Shown here in pieces: positions 36,176-43,908 of a stretch of DNA of 64,000 nt (position 1 is the stretch's first letter; each line of letters opens with the position of its first letter). The stretch spans positions 2,232,001 through 2,296,000 of the forward strand of contig NZ_CP012661.1 in NCBI RefSeq assembly GCF_001620265.1. Direction: 5' to 3'. Below the pieces are notes generated by a model. It made no database searches, was not told the origin of the DNA, and saw nothing but the letters and a program-made list of their open reading frames with translations. The translations under genes were made by a program, and so were the position numbers. The DNA comes from Frigidibacter mobilis (GTDB lineage Bacteria > Pseudomonadota > Alphaproteobacteria > Rhodobacterales > Rhodobacteraceae).

Positions 36176-36695
36176 TCAAGTGGCATCGGCCAGGGCCAGC
36201 CGGTGGCGTAGCGCGATCAGGCCAAGAACCGCGATGGAGGCAAAGGCGGCGCCGGTCAGGAAGGTAGCTGCGGATCCGATGCCCTGCCACAGCGCCCCCG
36301 CGACGACGCTGGCCAGCAAGAGGGCAACGCCGGTGATCAGGTTGAACATGCCAAAGGCGGTGCCGCGCAGTTCCGCCGGGACCGCCTCGGCCACCAGTGC
36401 CGCCAGAAGGCCCTGGGTCAGCCCCATATGCAGGCCCCAGAGCGCAATGCCTGCGCCCAGGCCAAAATAGCCGGGAACCAGCGCCAGGATCAGATCGGCG
36501 GCGATCAGCAGGCCCAGCCCGGCAATCAGCATCGCGGGGCGGCTCATGCGGTCGGACAGCACCCCCGCAGGCCAGGCCGACATCGCATAAACCGCGTTCA
36601 TCCCCACCAGAACCAGCGGCATCAGCATCAGCGCAAGCCCCACCTCTTCGGCCCGCAGGATCAGGAACGCCTCGGAAAAGCGCGCATGTGGCCAT
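36176..36695 (-). pseudogene. MFS transporter, 5'-truncated (C-terminal half only)
   Basis: About 170 residues with five or six hydrophobic helices match only the second half of a major-facilitator transporter: RFSEAFLILRAEEVGLALML, then the cytoplasmic loop motif GVLSDRMSRP and ALVAEAVPAELRGTAFGMF. A full-length protein needs about 400 residues; the N-terminal half is gone and the frame upstream runs into the end of the chrB-like gene. It is probably non-functional, left by a deletion between the two genes. Confidence 0.7.
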
Positions 36696-36710
36696 GTCAC
36701 TGCTCCAATG

Positions 36711-37253
36711 TCAGCCATCCTCGCCCCGCGCGTCGAACACGCGACGGGCGTAGTCATCCAGCACCCGCTCGCAGCCCTTCAGGCGCCTGCGGGCCTCCTC
36801 GGCCTGCGCGGCACCGTAGAAATCCAGCTTGGCGATCTTCTCGATCCAGCCCTGAAGCTTCTTCAGGTCGACGTCGTTCTCTTCGAGCTCGGCATAGCTG
36901 TAATGGGCCGCCGTGATCTCCTTGGCGACCTCGCGCTCGAAGTCGTCGCATTTGTCGATGAACTCGGCATAGGCCTCGTCGCGCTCGGCCTTGAAGCGGG
37001 CGATGACCTTCTCTTCCTGCCCCGCATCCAGCGCGACGGTTTCCAGGATCACGCTTTCGCCGCTGGCCTGCGCAATGTCGTTTTCAAGGATCTTGAGCCG
37101 TCGGATATGGTCATCCGTCCGGGGCAGCACGCAGACCCCGTTCTGCAGATAGACCGCGCCCATGCTCTTGAGCCGACGCCAGATCGCAATGCGCTTGGCC
37201 GAAGGCTCGGCCGGGACTTTGTAGGTCAGAAGAAGCCAGATGATCTTTTTCAT
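36711..37253 (-). CDS. ChrB N-terminal-domain protein (chromate-resistance associated)
   Basis: A 180-residue protein beginning MKKIIWLLLTYKVPAEPSAK, with IWRRLKSMGAVYLQNGVCVL, the typical ChrB N-terminal domain, then a helical charged tail (AEFIDKCDDFEREVAKEI). Full ChrB proteins, regulators/sensors of chromate resistance, have a second domain of about 140 residues that is absent here. No ribosome site precedes ATG 37253, and a promoter ends just upstream, so it may be translated from a leaderless mRNA. A chromate transporter gene (chrA) is not in the window; the neighbouring MFS gene is broken. Confidence 0.78.
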   Translation of the reverse strand: MKKIIWLLLTYKVPAEPSAKRIAIWRRLKSMGAVYLQNGVCVLPRTDDHIRRLKILENDIAQASGESVILETVALDAGQEEKVIARFKAERDEAYAEFIDKCDDFEREVAKEITAAHYSYAELEENDVDLKKLQGWIEKIAKLDFYGAAQAEEARRRLKGCERVLDDYARRVFDARGEDG

Positions 37254-37261
37254 GCGGACAT

Positions 37262-37289
37262 ACATTATGTAACTATGGTTACATTTCAA
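37262..37289 (-). promoter_or_regulatory. Promoter with operator palindrome in the spacer, for the ChrB-like gene
   Basis: Minus-strand TTGAAA (37284-37289), a 16-base spacer and TAATGT (37262-37267) form a -35/-10 pair. An 18-bp palindrome ATGTAAC-TATG-GTTACAT (37267-37284) fills the spacer exactly, so a bound repressor would block RNA polymerase. Transcription would start about 7 bp downstream, within a few bases of the ATG at 37253. Confidence 0.6.
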
Positions 37290-37436
37290 CTGTCACGAAA
37301 TGACTAAATCGCATGACTGGAAACCCTAACCCCCGCACCAGAACCTGCAAGCGGCACGGGGCCAGCCGCGTTTTGCGCCTTGCCTGCAAGAGCTGCAGGT
37401 CTAAAAGAAGCCAGAGTGCCGCCACCGGCCCCAAGA

Positions 37437-37455
37437 CTGGAAGGACGTTTTCCAG
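37437..37455 (+). promoter_or_regulatory. Small hairpin holding the ribosome site of the CLC gene
   Basis: CTGGAA (37437-37442) and TTCCAG (37450-37455) pair around a 7-base loop GGACGTT, just before ATG 37458. The AAGGA-like ribosome site straddles stem and loop, so the hairpin could limit translation. I see no crcB-type fluoride riboswitch in the leader. Confidence 0.3.
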
Positions 37456-37457
37456 CC

Positions 37458-38816
37458 ATGTATGACAGACCCTTCATGCTTCGGCAGATGGCAAAGCTGG
37501 GCCGCATCGGCCTGTGGTGCGCGGTAATCACGCCTGCCTCTGTCGCCATCGGTTCGGCGGTGGCCTTCTTCCTCTGGGCGCTGGACCGAGCGACGCAGGC
37601 TCGATTCGATCTGCCCTGGCTGATCTGGCTGATGCCGGTCGCGGGCTTTGCGATGGTCTGGATCTATCAGAAATTCGGCGGCGCATCCGATGGTGGCAAC
37701 AACCTGATCGTTGACCAGATCCATGCACCGGGCGGGGGTGTGCCGCTGCGCATGGCGCCTTTCGTGCTGTTCGCTACGGTGCTGACCCACCTTGTCGGCG
37801 GCTCGGCCGGCAGGGAGGGGACGGCGGTGCAGATGGGCGGCGCCATTGCAGGCGGATTCGCGCGGATGTTCCGGCTGGATTCCGCGGGCCTGCGCATCCT
37901 GCTGATGGCGGGCATCGCGGCAGGCTTCGGCGCGGTCTTCGGCACACCGCTGGCCGGCGCGATCTTTGCGCTGGAAGTGCTGACCATCGGGCGCGTGCAA
38001 TATGACGCGTTGCTGCCCGCGCTGTTTGCGGCGCTGGTCGCGGACTGGACGGTACAGGCCTGGGGCGTGGGCCATACGCATTACCACATTGCCTATATCG
38101 CGCCGAACATCGGCACCGGGCCGCTGCATGTCGATCTGGTGCTGCTGGCCAAGGTCGCGCTGGCGGGACTGATGTTCGGGCTTTGCGCCCGGGCTTTCGC
38201 CGAAAGCTCGCACCGGGCGGCGGCGCTGTGGAAGCGGTTCGTGCCCTATGCGCCGCTGCGGCCGGTCCTTGCCTCGGTGCTGATTATCGGGCTGGTCTAT
38301 GCCTTGGACACCCGCGCCTATCTGGGTCTCGGGGTCTGGAGCGCAATTCCTGGCGACCCCACCATTCCGGGGTTCTTCGACAGCACCCAGGCCGACTATA
38401 CCAGCTGGGCCTGGAAGCTGCTGTTCACCGTGATTACCCTTTCCGCGGGCTTCAAGGGCGGCGAGGTGACACCGCTGTTCTTCATCGGGGCCGGACTTGG
38501 CTCGGCGCTTGGCGGGCTGATGGGGGCACCGCTGGATCTGATGGCCGCCATCGGCTTCGTCGCGGTCTTTGCGGGGGCGACCAACACACCGCTCGCCTGC
38601 CTTGTCATGGGGATAGAACTGTTCGGCGCAGCCCATGCGGTTCCGATGGCCATTGGCTGCTTCATCGCCTATGTCGCCTCTGGTCACTCGTCGATTTACC
38701 CGTCGCAACGGATCGGCGTGCCCAAGACCCATACCGCGCGCTTTGCCGCCCCCGTCGCCGTGCGCGATCTGCATAGCCTGCGGCGCAAAAAAATCGAAAG
38801 CAAGACCGATGACTGA
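37458..38816 (+). CDS. CLC-family transporter, probable fluoride/proton antiporter (CLC-F)
   Basis: A 452-residue CLC membrane protein. Instead of the chloride filter GSGIP it has [11 protein letters not shown] (79-89), and [11 protein letters not shown] (118-128) with the gating Glu120; the GNNLI-type filter and GREGT are marks of the bacterial fluoride-exporting CLC-F branch. Other conserved parts are [20 protein letters not shown] and [20 protein letters not shown]. About ten helices are predicted. The first ATG consistent with the family start (MYDRPF) was chosen over an upstream non-membrane extension. The DUF190 gene overlaps its 3' end. Confidence 0.82.
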   Translation: MYDRPFMLRQMAKLGRIGLWCAVITPASVAIGSAVAFFLWALDRATQARFDLPWLIWLMPVAGFAMVWIYQKFGGASDGGNNLIVDQIHAPGGGVPLRMAPFVLFATVLTHLVGGSAGREGTAVQMGGAIAGGFARMFRLDSAGLRILLMAGIAAGFGAVFGTPLAGAIFALEVLTIGRVQYDALLPALFAALVADWTVQAWGVGHTHYHIAYIAPNIGTGPLHVDLVLLAKVALAGLMFGLCARAFAESSHRAAALWKRFVPYAPLRPVLASVLIIGLVYALDTRAYLGLGVWSAIPGDPTIPGFFDSTQADYTSWAWKLLFTVITLSAGFKGGEVTPLFFIGAGLGSALGGLMGAPLDLMAAIGFVAVFAGATNTPLACLVMGIELFGAAHAVPMAIGCFIAYVASGHSSIYPSQRIGVPKTHTARFAAPVAVRDLHSLRRKKIESKTDD

Positions 38817-39192
38817 TTGTCCCGCGAATGCCGCCCCGATGGAGGGCGCCCTGACCGAAACGGTCATGGGCATGCTGCGCATCTATCTTCGCCCACGCGA
38901 CAAGGCGCCCGGGCGCGGCGGCTGGTTCGGCGGGCGCCGCCCGCTTTACCGCGAACTGATCCTGCAGGCGAAAGAGGCCGGGATCGTCAATGCCATCGCG
39001 CATCACACGCAATTCGGCTTTTCCAACCACGGGCGGGTCGAGGACATGGGCGGCGAGGTGCTGAATCCCAACCTGACGATATGCGTCGAGCTGGTCGCCA
39101 ACCGAACCGTGCTGGAGCATTTCTGCCGGACCCACGGCACGCTGCTGGCCGGAAAGGTAATCCTCTTCGCCCCCATCGAGCTGTGGCGCTAG
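38809..39192 (+). CDS. DUF190 family protein
   Basis: A 127-residue cytoplasmic protein whose start overlaps the CLC stop by 8 bp. [34 protein letters not shown] and [20 protein letters not shown] are DUF190 features, a small ferredoxin-like/PII-like fold. DUF190 genes commonly accompany fluoride channels (CrcB/Fluc), which supports the CLC-F reading. Its TAG stop lies inside the 6-bp target duplication of the IS481 element that follows, so the insertion left the gene intact. Confidence 0.8.
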   Translation: MTDCPANAAPMEGALTETVMGMLRIYLRPRDKAPGRGGWFGGRRPLYRELILQAKEAGIVNAIAHHTQFGFSNHGRVEDMGGEVLNPNLTICVELVANRTVLEHFCRTHGTLLAGKVILFAPIELWR

Positions 39193-39711
39193 GTGTTCAG
39201 TCCCGGCATCTGGTTGATCGGGTCGACGATGTATCGATGTGGCTCTGATGTCCCGATTTTGCAGATGTATTCGTAGGGCGTGAGACCGTTCAGGGTCTTC
39301 AGCCTGCGTGCGAAGTTGTAGGCTGCGAGGAAGTCGGCAAGGTGCGTCCGCAGCTGGTGGTGGTTTTCGGAGTGGAACCGTTTCACCGTCGCCTCTTTGA
39401 TCGTGCGGTTCATCCGCTCAACCTGACCGCCGCTCGGGAAAACAGTCCCCCGCTCTGTCAGAGCCGTGGACCGCGGTTCCGTTGGCCCGGTCTTCATGTC
39501 CTCGACCCTCGCGCGCTTGCGCCCCTTCGCCACCGTCTTCGGGTTGATCCCTAATTCCCGGATCAGTTGCGCGAGCGAAGCTTGCGATCGCTGTATTGCA
39601 GCTCTGACGGCGAACGTGGTCGTGCGCTCCCGTGACGAACTTGTCCCATAGTGCTTCCTTCCATTCCTGAAAAAGGATCGCACCATCAAACCGTGGGATC
39701 AAACAGCTAGG
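39188..39711. mobile_element. Mini IS481-family element with perfect target duplication
   Basis: The element runs 39194-39705 (512 bp), with ends TGTTCAGTCCC and, inverted, TGTTTGATCCC. It is flanked by identical GCTAGG hexamers at 39188-39193 and 39706-39711, matching the NCTAGN target that IS481 elements duplicate. A full-length element would be roughly twice this size; the middle of the transposase gene is missing. It could still be moved by a related transposase. Confidence 0.85.
39189..39650 (-). pseudogene. IS481 transposase, internally deleted and frameshifted
   Basis: From ATG 39650 the frame reads MGQVRHGSA, then needs one extra base to continue as TTTFAVRAAIQRSQASLAQL and the helix-turn-helix (GINPKTVAKGRKRA). 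After MKTGPTEPRSTALT it jumps directly to GGQVERMNRTIKEATVKRFH, the last part of the integrase core, ending MPGLNT. The catalytic region between is deleted. The stop codon TAG is supplied by the duplicated target CTAG. The protein cannot catalyse transposition. Confidence 0.82.
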
Positions 39712-40190
39712 ACCGGGGCTGATGGCCGGAAAAGCAGGCACCTGCGCCGCCCTCATCCCTGCCCGACAAGCTGGATGGCGCGCTGTAGTAGATACTTTTA
39801 ACCAGAAGGGCTGGTGCGGCTGACAGATACGACGCGGTCTCGGTGAAGTCGGTGACGCGCCGGAGCAGCAGGGGCTTCAGATGGGCCCGTTTCGCCTGAA
39901 CCGCTGCGAGCGCGGCCGAAGTTCGGCCCGAGCCAGTTCCGCCCGATCTTCAGCACCAGCTTTCCATTCGCCCGCGCGGAGAGCGCAGCCCGACAAGGTC
40001 AACATCAATGGAGAGGACTTCGAGCCGACCGCACAGTCGATCTCGCGGATTCACCACTTGCTATCCGCGAGCCCGCCGGCCACCAGCAACAGAACCCAAG
40101 CAATTCAGCGAAGTATGTGCTGCGATTGCTTGAATCGCTACGGGGCGCTTCTGGAGACCCGCTCTCTTCCGAAGGCGCGCGAGCTGCTTC
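39712..40190. other. Gene-free tract with degraded coding-like sequence
   Basis: Between the IS481 element and the lipoprotein gene I find no intact gene. Both strands carry short protein-like stretches (minus-strand KLVLKIGRNWLGPNFGRARS near 39950; plus-strand DKVNINGEDFEPTAQSISRI near 40000), none of which I can assign. The sequence just after the IS is the natural continuation of the DUF190 downstream region. Confidence 0.35.
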
Positions 40191-40817
40191 TCACCTTGCC
40201 TGCGCGCCGGTCCAAACGACCGCCTCACGCAGCAGCGTTTGCAGGGCGCTGTCGAAGCCTTGAACGATGTCGGCGCTCTGGTCCGTCTGGACAAGTGCCG
40301 TAGTGGCAAAACGGTGCGACCCGATGATGCGCCGGTCGGATTCGCGGATCAGCGTCATCATCGCGCTGACGTGGATATCCAGCGGCTTTGCGTCAGGCCC
40401 CGCCGGCTGGGCGTGGAACTCCTGCAGCTCTGTCATCAGCGTATAGTCGGGCATCAGCCCGGCGCCGGTCCGCCCGACCAGCCGAAAGCCGCCAAGGTTC
40501 TGGAACGAGGTGACCAGCAGCGTCTGCACAAGCGCGGGCGCGGGTTCGGACCATTGGGCATCGGGCAGATACTGCGCCTGAAAGGCCACTGGCTTGATCA
40601 GGATCCGGTCATTCGCCAGCGCCCCGGCAGAGCTTGGCAGTTCGACCACCAGATGCCCCCTGCCCGCTGCGGGCGCCGATGCGGCCACCACCGGCGACAG
40701 GGTATAGGCATCCCGTGGTGCGCTGGCCTCTGACACGGCGGTGAGGGCACCGCAGCCGGACATGAGCAAAAGCGCCAGGGCAAGCAAGGCGGGGCGGATC
40801 GGGTTCATGGCTGTCAT
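40191..40817 (-). CDS. ABC-type transport auxiliary lipoprotein (PqiC/YmbA-like)
   Basis: A 208-residue lipoprotein with lipobox LLMSGCGAL; the Cys near residue 22 becomes the acylated N-terminus. AYTLSP and DRILIKPVAFQAQYLPDAQW followed by SEPAPALVQTLL are typical of the PqiC-like component that joins MCE complexes to the outer membrane. It is the last gene of the mlaE-mlaF-mlaD-like operon and overlaps the MlaD stop by 4 bp; a second ATG three codons later has a better-spaced AGGAG. It is probably part of phospholipid or small-lipid transport across the envelope. Confidence 0.85.
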   Translation of the reverse strand: MTAMNPIRPALLALALLLMSGCGALTAVSEASAPRDAYTLSPVVAASAPAAGRGHLVVELPSSAGALANDRILIKPVAFQAQYLPDAQWSEPAPALVQTLLVTSFQNLGGFRLVGRTGAGLMPDYTLMTELQEFHAQPAGPDAKPLDIHVSAMMTLIRESDRRIIGSHRFATTALVQTDQSADIVQGFDSALQTLLREAVVWTGAQAR

Positions 40818-41719
40818 CTCCTGTATTCCGGGGTCTGGGTGCCCAGCAGGAACCGGCCGGGGTCGCTGCCGATCCGCGAGGTCAGGGCGCTGATATTGGC
40901 CGCCAGCGCCCGCGCGTCCTTGGCGAGGGCGCTGAACTGCGGCAGCCCCTCGCGTGAGAAGGTCTCGAAGCCAGAGACGGCCCGGTCGAGGCTTGCGGCA
41001 GCGGCCCCAAGTCGGTCCATCACCGCCGGCACGTCATCCTCCAGCACCGCATTGGCGCTGTTGAAGGCTGTCCGAACATCGACCAGCGCCTCATCGACCC
41101 GGACCAGCGTCGCCTCGGCCGCGGTCATCACGGATTCCGTCTGCGTCGCCATCGTGTCGATGCGGGCGGTGGCCTGTTCGACATTGCGCAGGATCTCGGT
41201 GATCGCGGCGCCATTCTCGGGCGTGGTGAAGCCGCGGATATCGCGCATCAGCAAGATCGCCTCGGCCAGCAGATCGGGCATCCCGGTGATCAGATCCTGC
41301 AGGACCGAGGGTTTCGAGGGGATCAGCGGCACATCGGCCGGCGGCACCCTGAACAGGGGGCCTGCCACGACACTTCCCCCCTCCAGCGCCACATAGGACA
41401 CGCCGGTCACACCCTGCGAGGACAGGGTTGCCATCGTGTCGGCGCGGACCGGGGTGCTGGCGTCGATCTCGATCCGCACCCGCACCAGCGCGGGATTGTC
41501 CTCGTCCAGCGCGATGGTCAGCACCTTGCCGACGGTGACGCCGTTATACTGCACCGCGCTGGCCTGGCCGAGGCCGGCGACGCTGTCGAAGACGATGTCA
41601 TATTGCGCATAGGTCCGGTCGATCTGGACCTTGGCAAGCCACAGCGTGAAGCCGAGGATCGCCAGAACGCTGGCAAGGGTGAAGACCCCGACAAGGATGT
41701 ATCTTGCGCGCGTTTCCAT
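40814..41719 (-). CDS. MCE-domain protein, MlaD family
   Basis: A 301-residue periplasmic protein anchored by one N-terminal helix (YILVGVFTLASVLAILGFTL). The MCE domain lies at residues about 38-120 (YDIVFDSVAGLGQASAVQYN, then GVTVGKVLTIAL, ASTPVRADTMATLSSQGVTG), followed by a long helical region with repeated DNIE/TMATQ-like segments. MCE proteins form hexameric rings that carry lipids. It overlaps the ATPase gene by a shared ATGA and is encoded with permease, ATPase and lipoprotein. Confidence 0.88.
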   Translation of the reverse strand: METRARYILVGVFTLASVLAILGFTLWLAKVQIDRTYAQYDIVFDSVAGLGQASAVQYNGVTVGKVLTIALDEDNPALVRVRIEIDASTPVRADTMATLSSQGVTGVSYVALEGGSVVAGPLFRVPPADVPLIPSKPSVLQDLITGMPDLLAEAILLMRDIRGFTTPENGAAITEILRNVEQATARIDTMATQTESVMTAAEATLVRVDEALVDVRTAFNSANAVLEDDVPAVMDRLGAAAASLDRAVSGFETFSREGLPQFSALAKDARALAANISALTSRIGSDPGRFLLGTQTPEYRR

Positions 41720-42492
41720 CAGTTGGCCCCCGCTGCCGGCTGCGCGGCATGGGCGCGGGGCCCGTGGAAATAGGCATGCACCCAGGGCTGATCGACCCGC
41801 AGCATTTCGGCCATGGTGCCGGTGACAAGCACCTTCTTTTCCGCCAGCACGGCGATGCGGTCGCAGGTGGCGTGCAGGGTATCAAGGTCATGGGTGACCA
41901 GAAACACCGTCAGCCCCAGCGCCTTTTGCAACGCGGTGATGAGGTCATCGAACTCCGATGCGCCGATGGGGTCGAGCCCGGCGGTCGGCTCGTCCAGAAA
42001 CAGGATCTCGGGGTCCAGCGACAGCGCCCGCGCCAGCCCGGCGCGTTTGCGCATCCCGCCCGACAGGTCGGACGGCGACAGATCGCCCGCCGAGGCCGGC
42101 AGGCCCACCATCGCAATCCGCAGATCGGCCAGTGCCGTTCGGGTCTTGGCGTCGATCCCCAGCCGCTCGCGCATCGGGGCGGCGACATTCTCGCGCACGG
42201 TCAGCGAGGAAAACAGCGCGCCGCCCTGAAACATCACGCCCCAGCGGTTCTGGACGATGCGCAGGTTGGCCGGATCGGCGGTCAGCACATCGGTGCCCAG
42301 AACGTCGATGCTCCCCTCTGCAGGCTGTTGCAGCCCGACGATGGTGCGCAGCAGCACCGACTTGCCGCTGCCCGAGGCGCCGACGACGCCCAGCACCTCG
42401 CCGCGCATAACATCAAGGTCTAGGCCTTGATGCACGACGGTCTTGCCGAAACGGTTGGTCAGCCCGCGGATGGTGATGATCGGGTCGGCCAT
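41719..42492 (-). CDS. ABC transporter ATPase, MlaF type
   Basis: A 257-residue ATPase that drives the MCE complex. Walker A GASGSGKSVLLR, Q-loop MFQGGALFSSLTV, signature LSGGMRKRAGLARAL, Walker B ILFLDEPTAGLD and switch VTHDLDTLHATCD are clear. The GGALFSSLTV stretch is diagnostic of the MlaF/Ttg2A branch. I choose ATG 42492, which overlaps the permease stop as ATGA, rather than an ATG four codons upstream. Confidence 0.9.
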   Translation of the reverse strand: MADPIITIRGLTNRFGKTVVHQGLDLDVMRGEVLGVVGASGSGKSVLLRTIVGLQQPAEGSIDVLGTDVLTADPANLRIVQNRWGVMFQGGALFSSLTVRENVAAPMRERLGIDAKTRTALADLRIAMVGLPASAGDLSPSDLSGGMRKRAGLARALSLDPEILFLDEPTAGLDPIGASEFDDLITALQKALGLTVFLVTHDLDTLHATCDRIAVLAEKKVLVTGTMAEMLRVDQPWVHAYFHGPRAHAAQPAAGAN

Positions 42493-43598
42493 CAGATTCC
42501 CCACAGCGCGAAGAAGATCGAGAACAGCGCATCCACGACGATCACCAGAAAGATCGCCGCCACGACCGAGCGCGAGGTGCGGCTACCCAGCGAGTCCGTA
42601 TCGCCCTTGACCTGCATTCCCTGATGGCAGCCCACCACGCCGATGATGACGGCGAAGACCGGCGCCTTGGCCATGCCGATCAGCAGATGCGACACGTCGG
42701 TGTTGTTCAGCAGTTGGGTGCGGAACATCCCCGGCGAGATGCCAAGCTCCACCCAGGCCATCAGCCCGCCGCCGAGGAGGCCGGAGATGTTGGCGACAAA
42801 GCCGAGGACCGGCAGCATGATGACCAGCGCAAGCATGCGCGGCAGCACCAGCAGTTCCACCGGATCGAGGCCCAGAACCCGCATCGCGTCGATCTCTTCG
42901 CGCATCTTCATGGATCCGATGGCCGCGGTAAAGGCCGAGGCAGACCGCCCGGCCACGATGATCGCGGTCAGCAGAATGCCAAGCTCGCGCAGGATAGAGA
43001 TGGCGATCAGATCGACGACGAAAACCTCGGCCCCGAATTGCTTGAGCTGCGAGGCACCCTGGAAGGCCAGCACCACCCCGATCAGGAACCCCATCAGCGC
43101 GACGATGGGCACCGCGTTCAGGCCCGCCTGATGCATGTGATGGACCAGCGCCGTCAGGCGCAGCCGCGAGGGGTGCAGCAACGTCCGGCCCAGCCGCGCC
43201 ATGACCAGCCCGAGAAACCCCAGGCTGTCCGCGATTCCGATCGCGATGCCGGTGACGGCCTTGCCTGTATCTGCCAAACTGTCGCCGGCATGGTGGTGCA
43301 GCCGGCGCGGCGCAGCCGGGGTTTCCGCCGCCGACAGAGCGTCGGCTACGGTTTGCAGCAGCAGCGCCTGCGCGGCATTGGCTCCGATAATCGCAAAAGC
43401 ACTTCCGTGCGTAGCGGCCGCCATCTGGCGCGAGGCCAGCAGCCAAGCACCTGCCGTGTCCAGCACGGTGACGCCGGACAGGTCCAGCGTCCGGCCCGCC
43501 CCGTCCTTATCAAGCAGAGTGCGGGTTGCGGCCAGGCTTGCCAGAGTGACCCGCCCCTGCAGCGCCAGCGCTTCAGGGGCGGGTGCCCCCTGCGTCAT
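42492..43598 (-). CDS. MlaE-family permease with N-terminal STAS-like domain
   Basis: A 368-residue protein. Residues about 1-100 resemble a STAS domain (TLDLSGVTVLDTAGAWLL), then about five helices form the MlaE permease with FQGASQLKQFGAEVFVVDLI, ILLTAIIVAGRSASAFTAAI and GSMKMREEIDAMRVLGLDP, the last being the MlaE/ATPase contact helix. STAS-MlaE fusions are common in alphaproteobacteria, replacing a separate MlaB. The start overlaps the stop of the preceding small membrane protein gene. Confidence 0.88.
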   Translation of the reverse strand: MTQGAPAPEALALQGRVTLASLAATRTLLDKDGAGRTLDLSGVTVLDTAGAWLLASRQMAAATHGSAFAIIGANAAQALLLQTVADALSAAETPAAPRRLHHHAGDSLADTGKAVTGIAIGIADSLGFLGLVMARLGRTLLHPSRLRLTALVHHMHQAGLNAVPIVALMGFLIGVVLAFQGASQLKQFGAEVFVVDLIAISILRELGILLTAIIVAGRSASAFTAAIGSMKMREEIDAMRVLGLDPVELLVLPRMLALVIMLPVLGFVANISGLLGGGLMAWVELGISPGMFRTQLLNNTDVSHLLIGMAKAPVFAVIIGVVGCHQGMQVKGDTDSLGSRTSRSVVAAIFLVIVVDALFSIFFALWGI

Positions 43599-43786
43599 CC
43601 GCCGACCTGGACCGCGCTCAGGCTGGCCAGCATCCCAGTGCCGCGGAGAATCCAGAAGATGACGGCGATCACGACGACGATGTTGAGGATGGATTTGATC
43701 TTCCGGTCCATCGGGATGTAGGTGTTGACCAGCCACAGCAGGACGCCGACGACGACAAGAGTGATGACAAGATCAAGAAGCGGCAT
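43595..43786 (-). CDS. Small membrane protein (Thivi_2564 family)
   Basis: A 63-residue protein with two hydrophobic helices (LLDLVITLVVVGVLLWLVNT and ILNIVVVIAVIFWIL) separated by the charged YIPMDRKIKS loop. This is the pattern of the small Thivi_2564-type membrane proteins, whose function is unknown. ATG 43786 was chosen because the sequence upstream is not hydrophobic and lacks a ribosome site. It overlaps the MlaE start (ATGA) and so is the first gene of the lipid-transport operon. Confidence 0.7.
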   Translation of the reverse strand: MPLLDLVITLVVVGVLLWLVNTYIPMDRKIKSILNIVVVIAVIFWILRGTGMLASLSAVQVGG

Positions 43787-43908
43787 GGGATATCCTTGCT
43801 GGAGGGCGACACGCGGCACGCGTGTCAGCCGGTTTGACCGGACATTACATCGCGGTGCCTGGCGGCCGACTGATCGGTGTTAGCGGTTGCAGCATTATTC
43901 CGGCTGGT

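Noticed and set aside
37290..37457. Fluoride (crcB-type) riboswitch ahead of the CLC-F gene
   Set aside because: I looked for the GGNGAUGG... and ...CUGAUG conserved segments and did not find them; only a short hairpin near the ribosome site is present. A covariance search would decide.
39712..40190. A further mobile-element gene downstream of the IS481 copy
   Set aside because: Short protein-like stretches occur, but none matches a transposase or integrase motif I can name, so only an unassigned degraded tract is reported.
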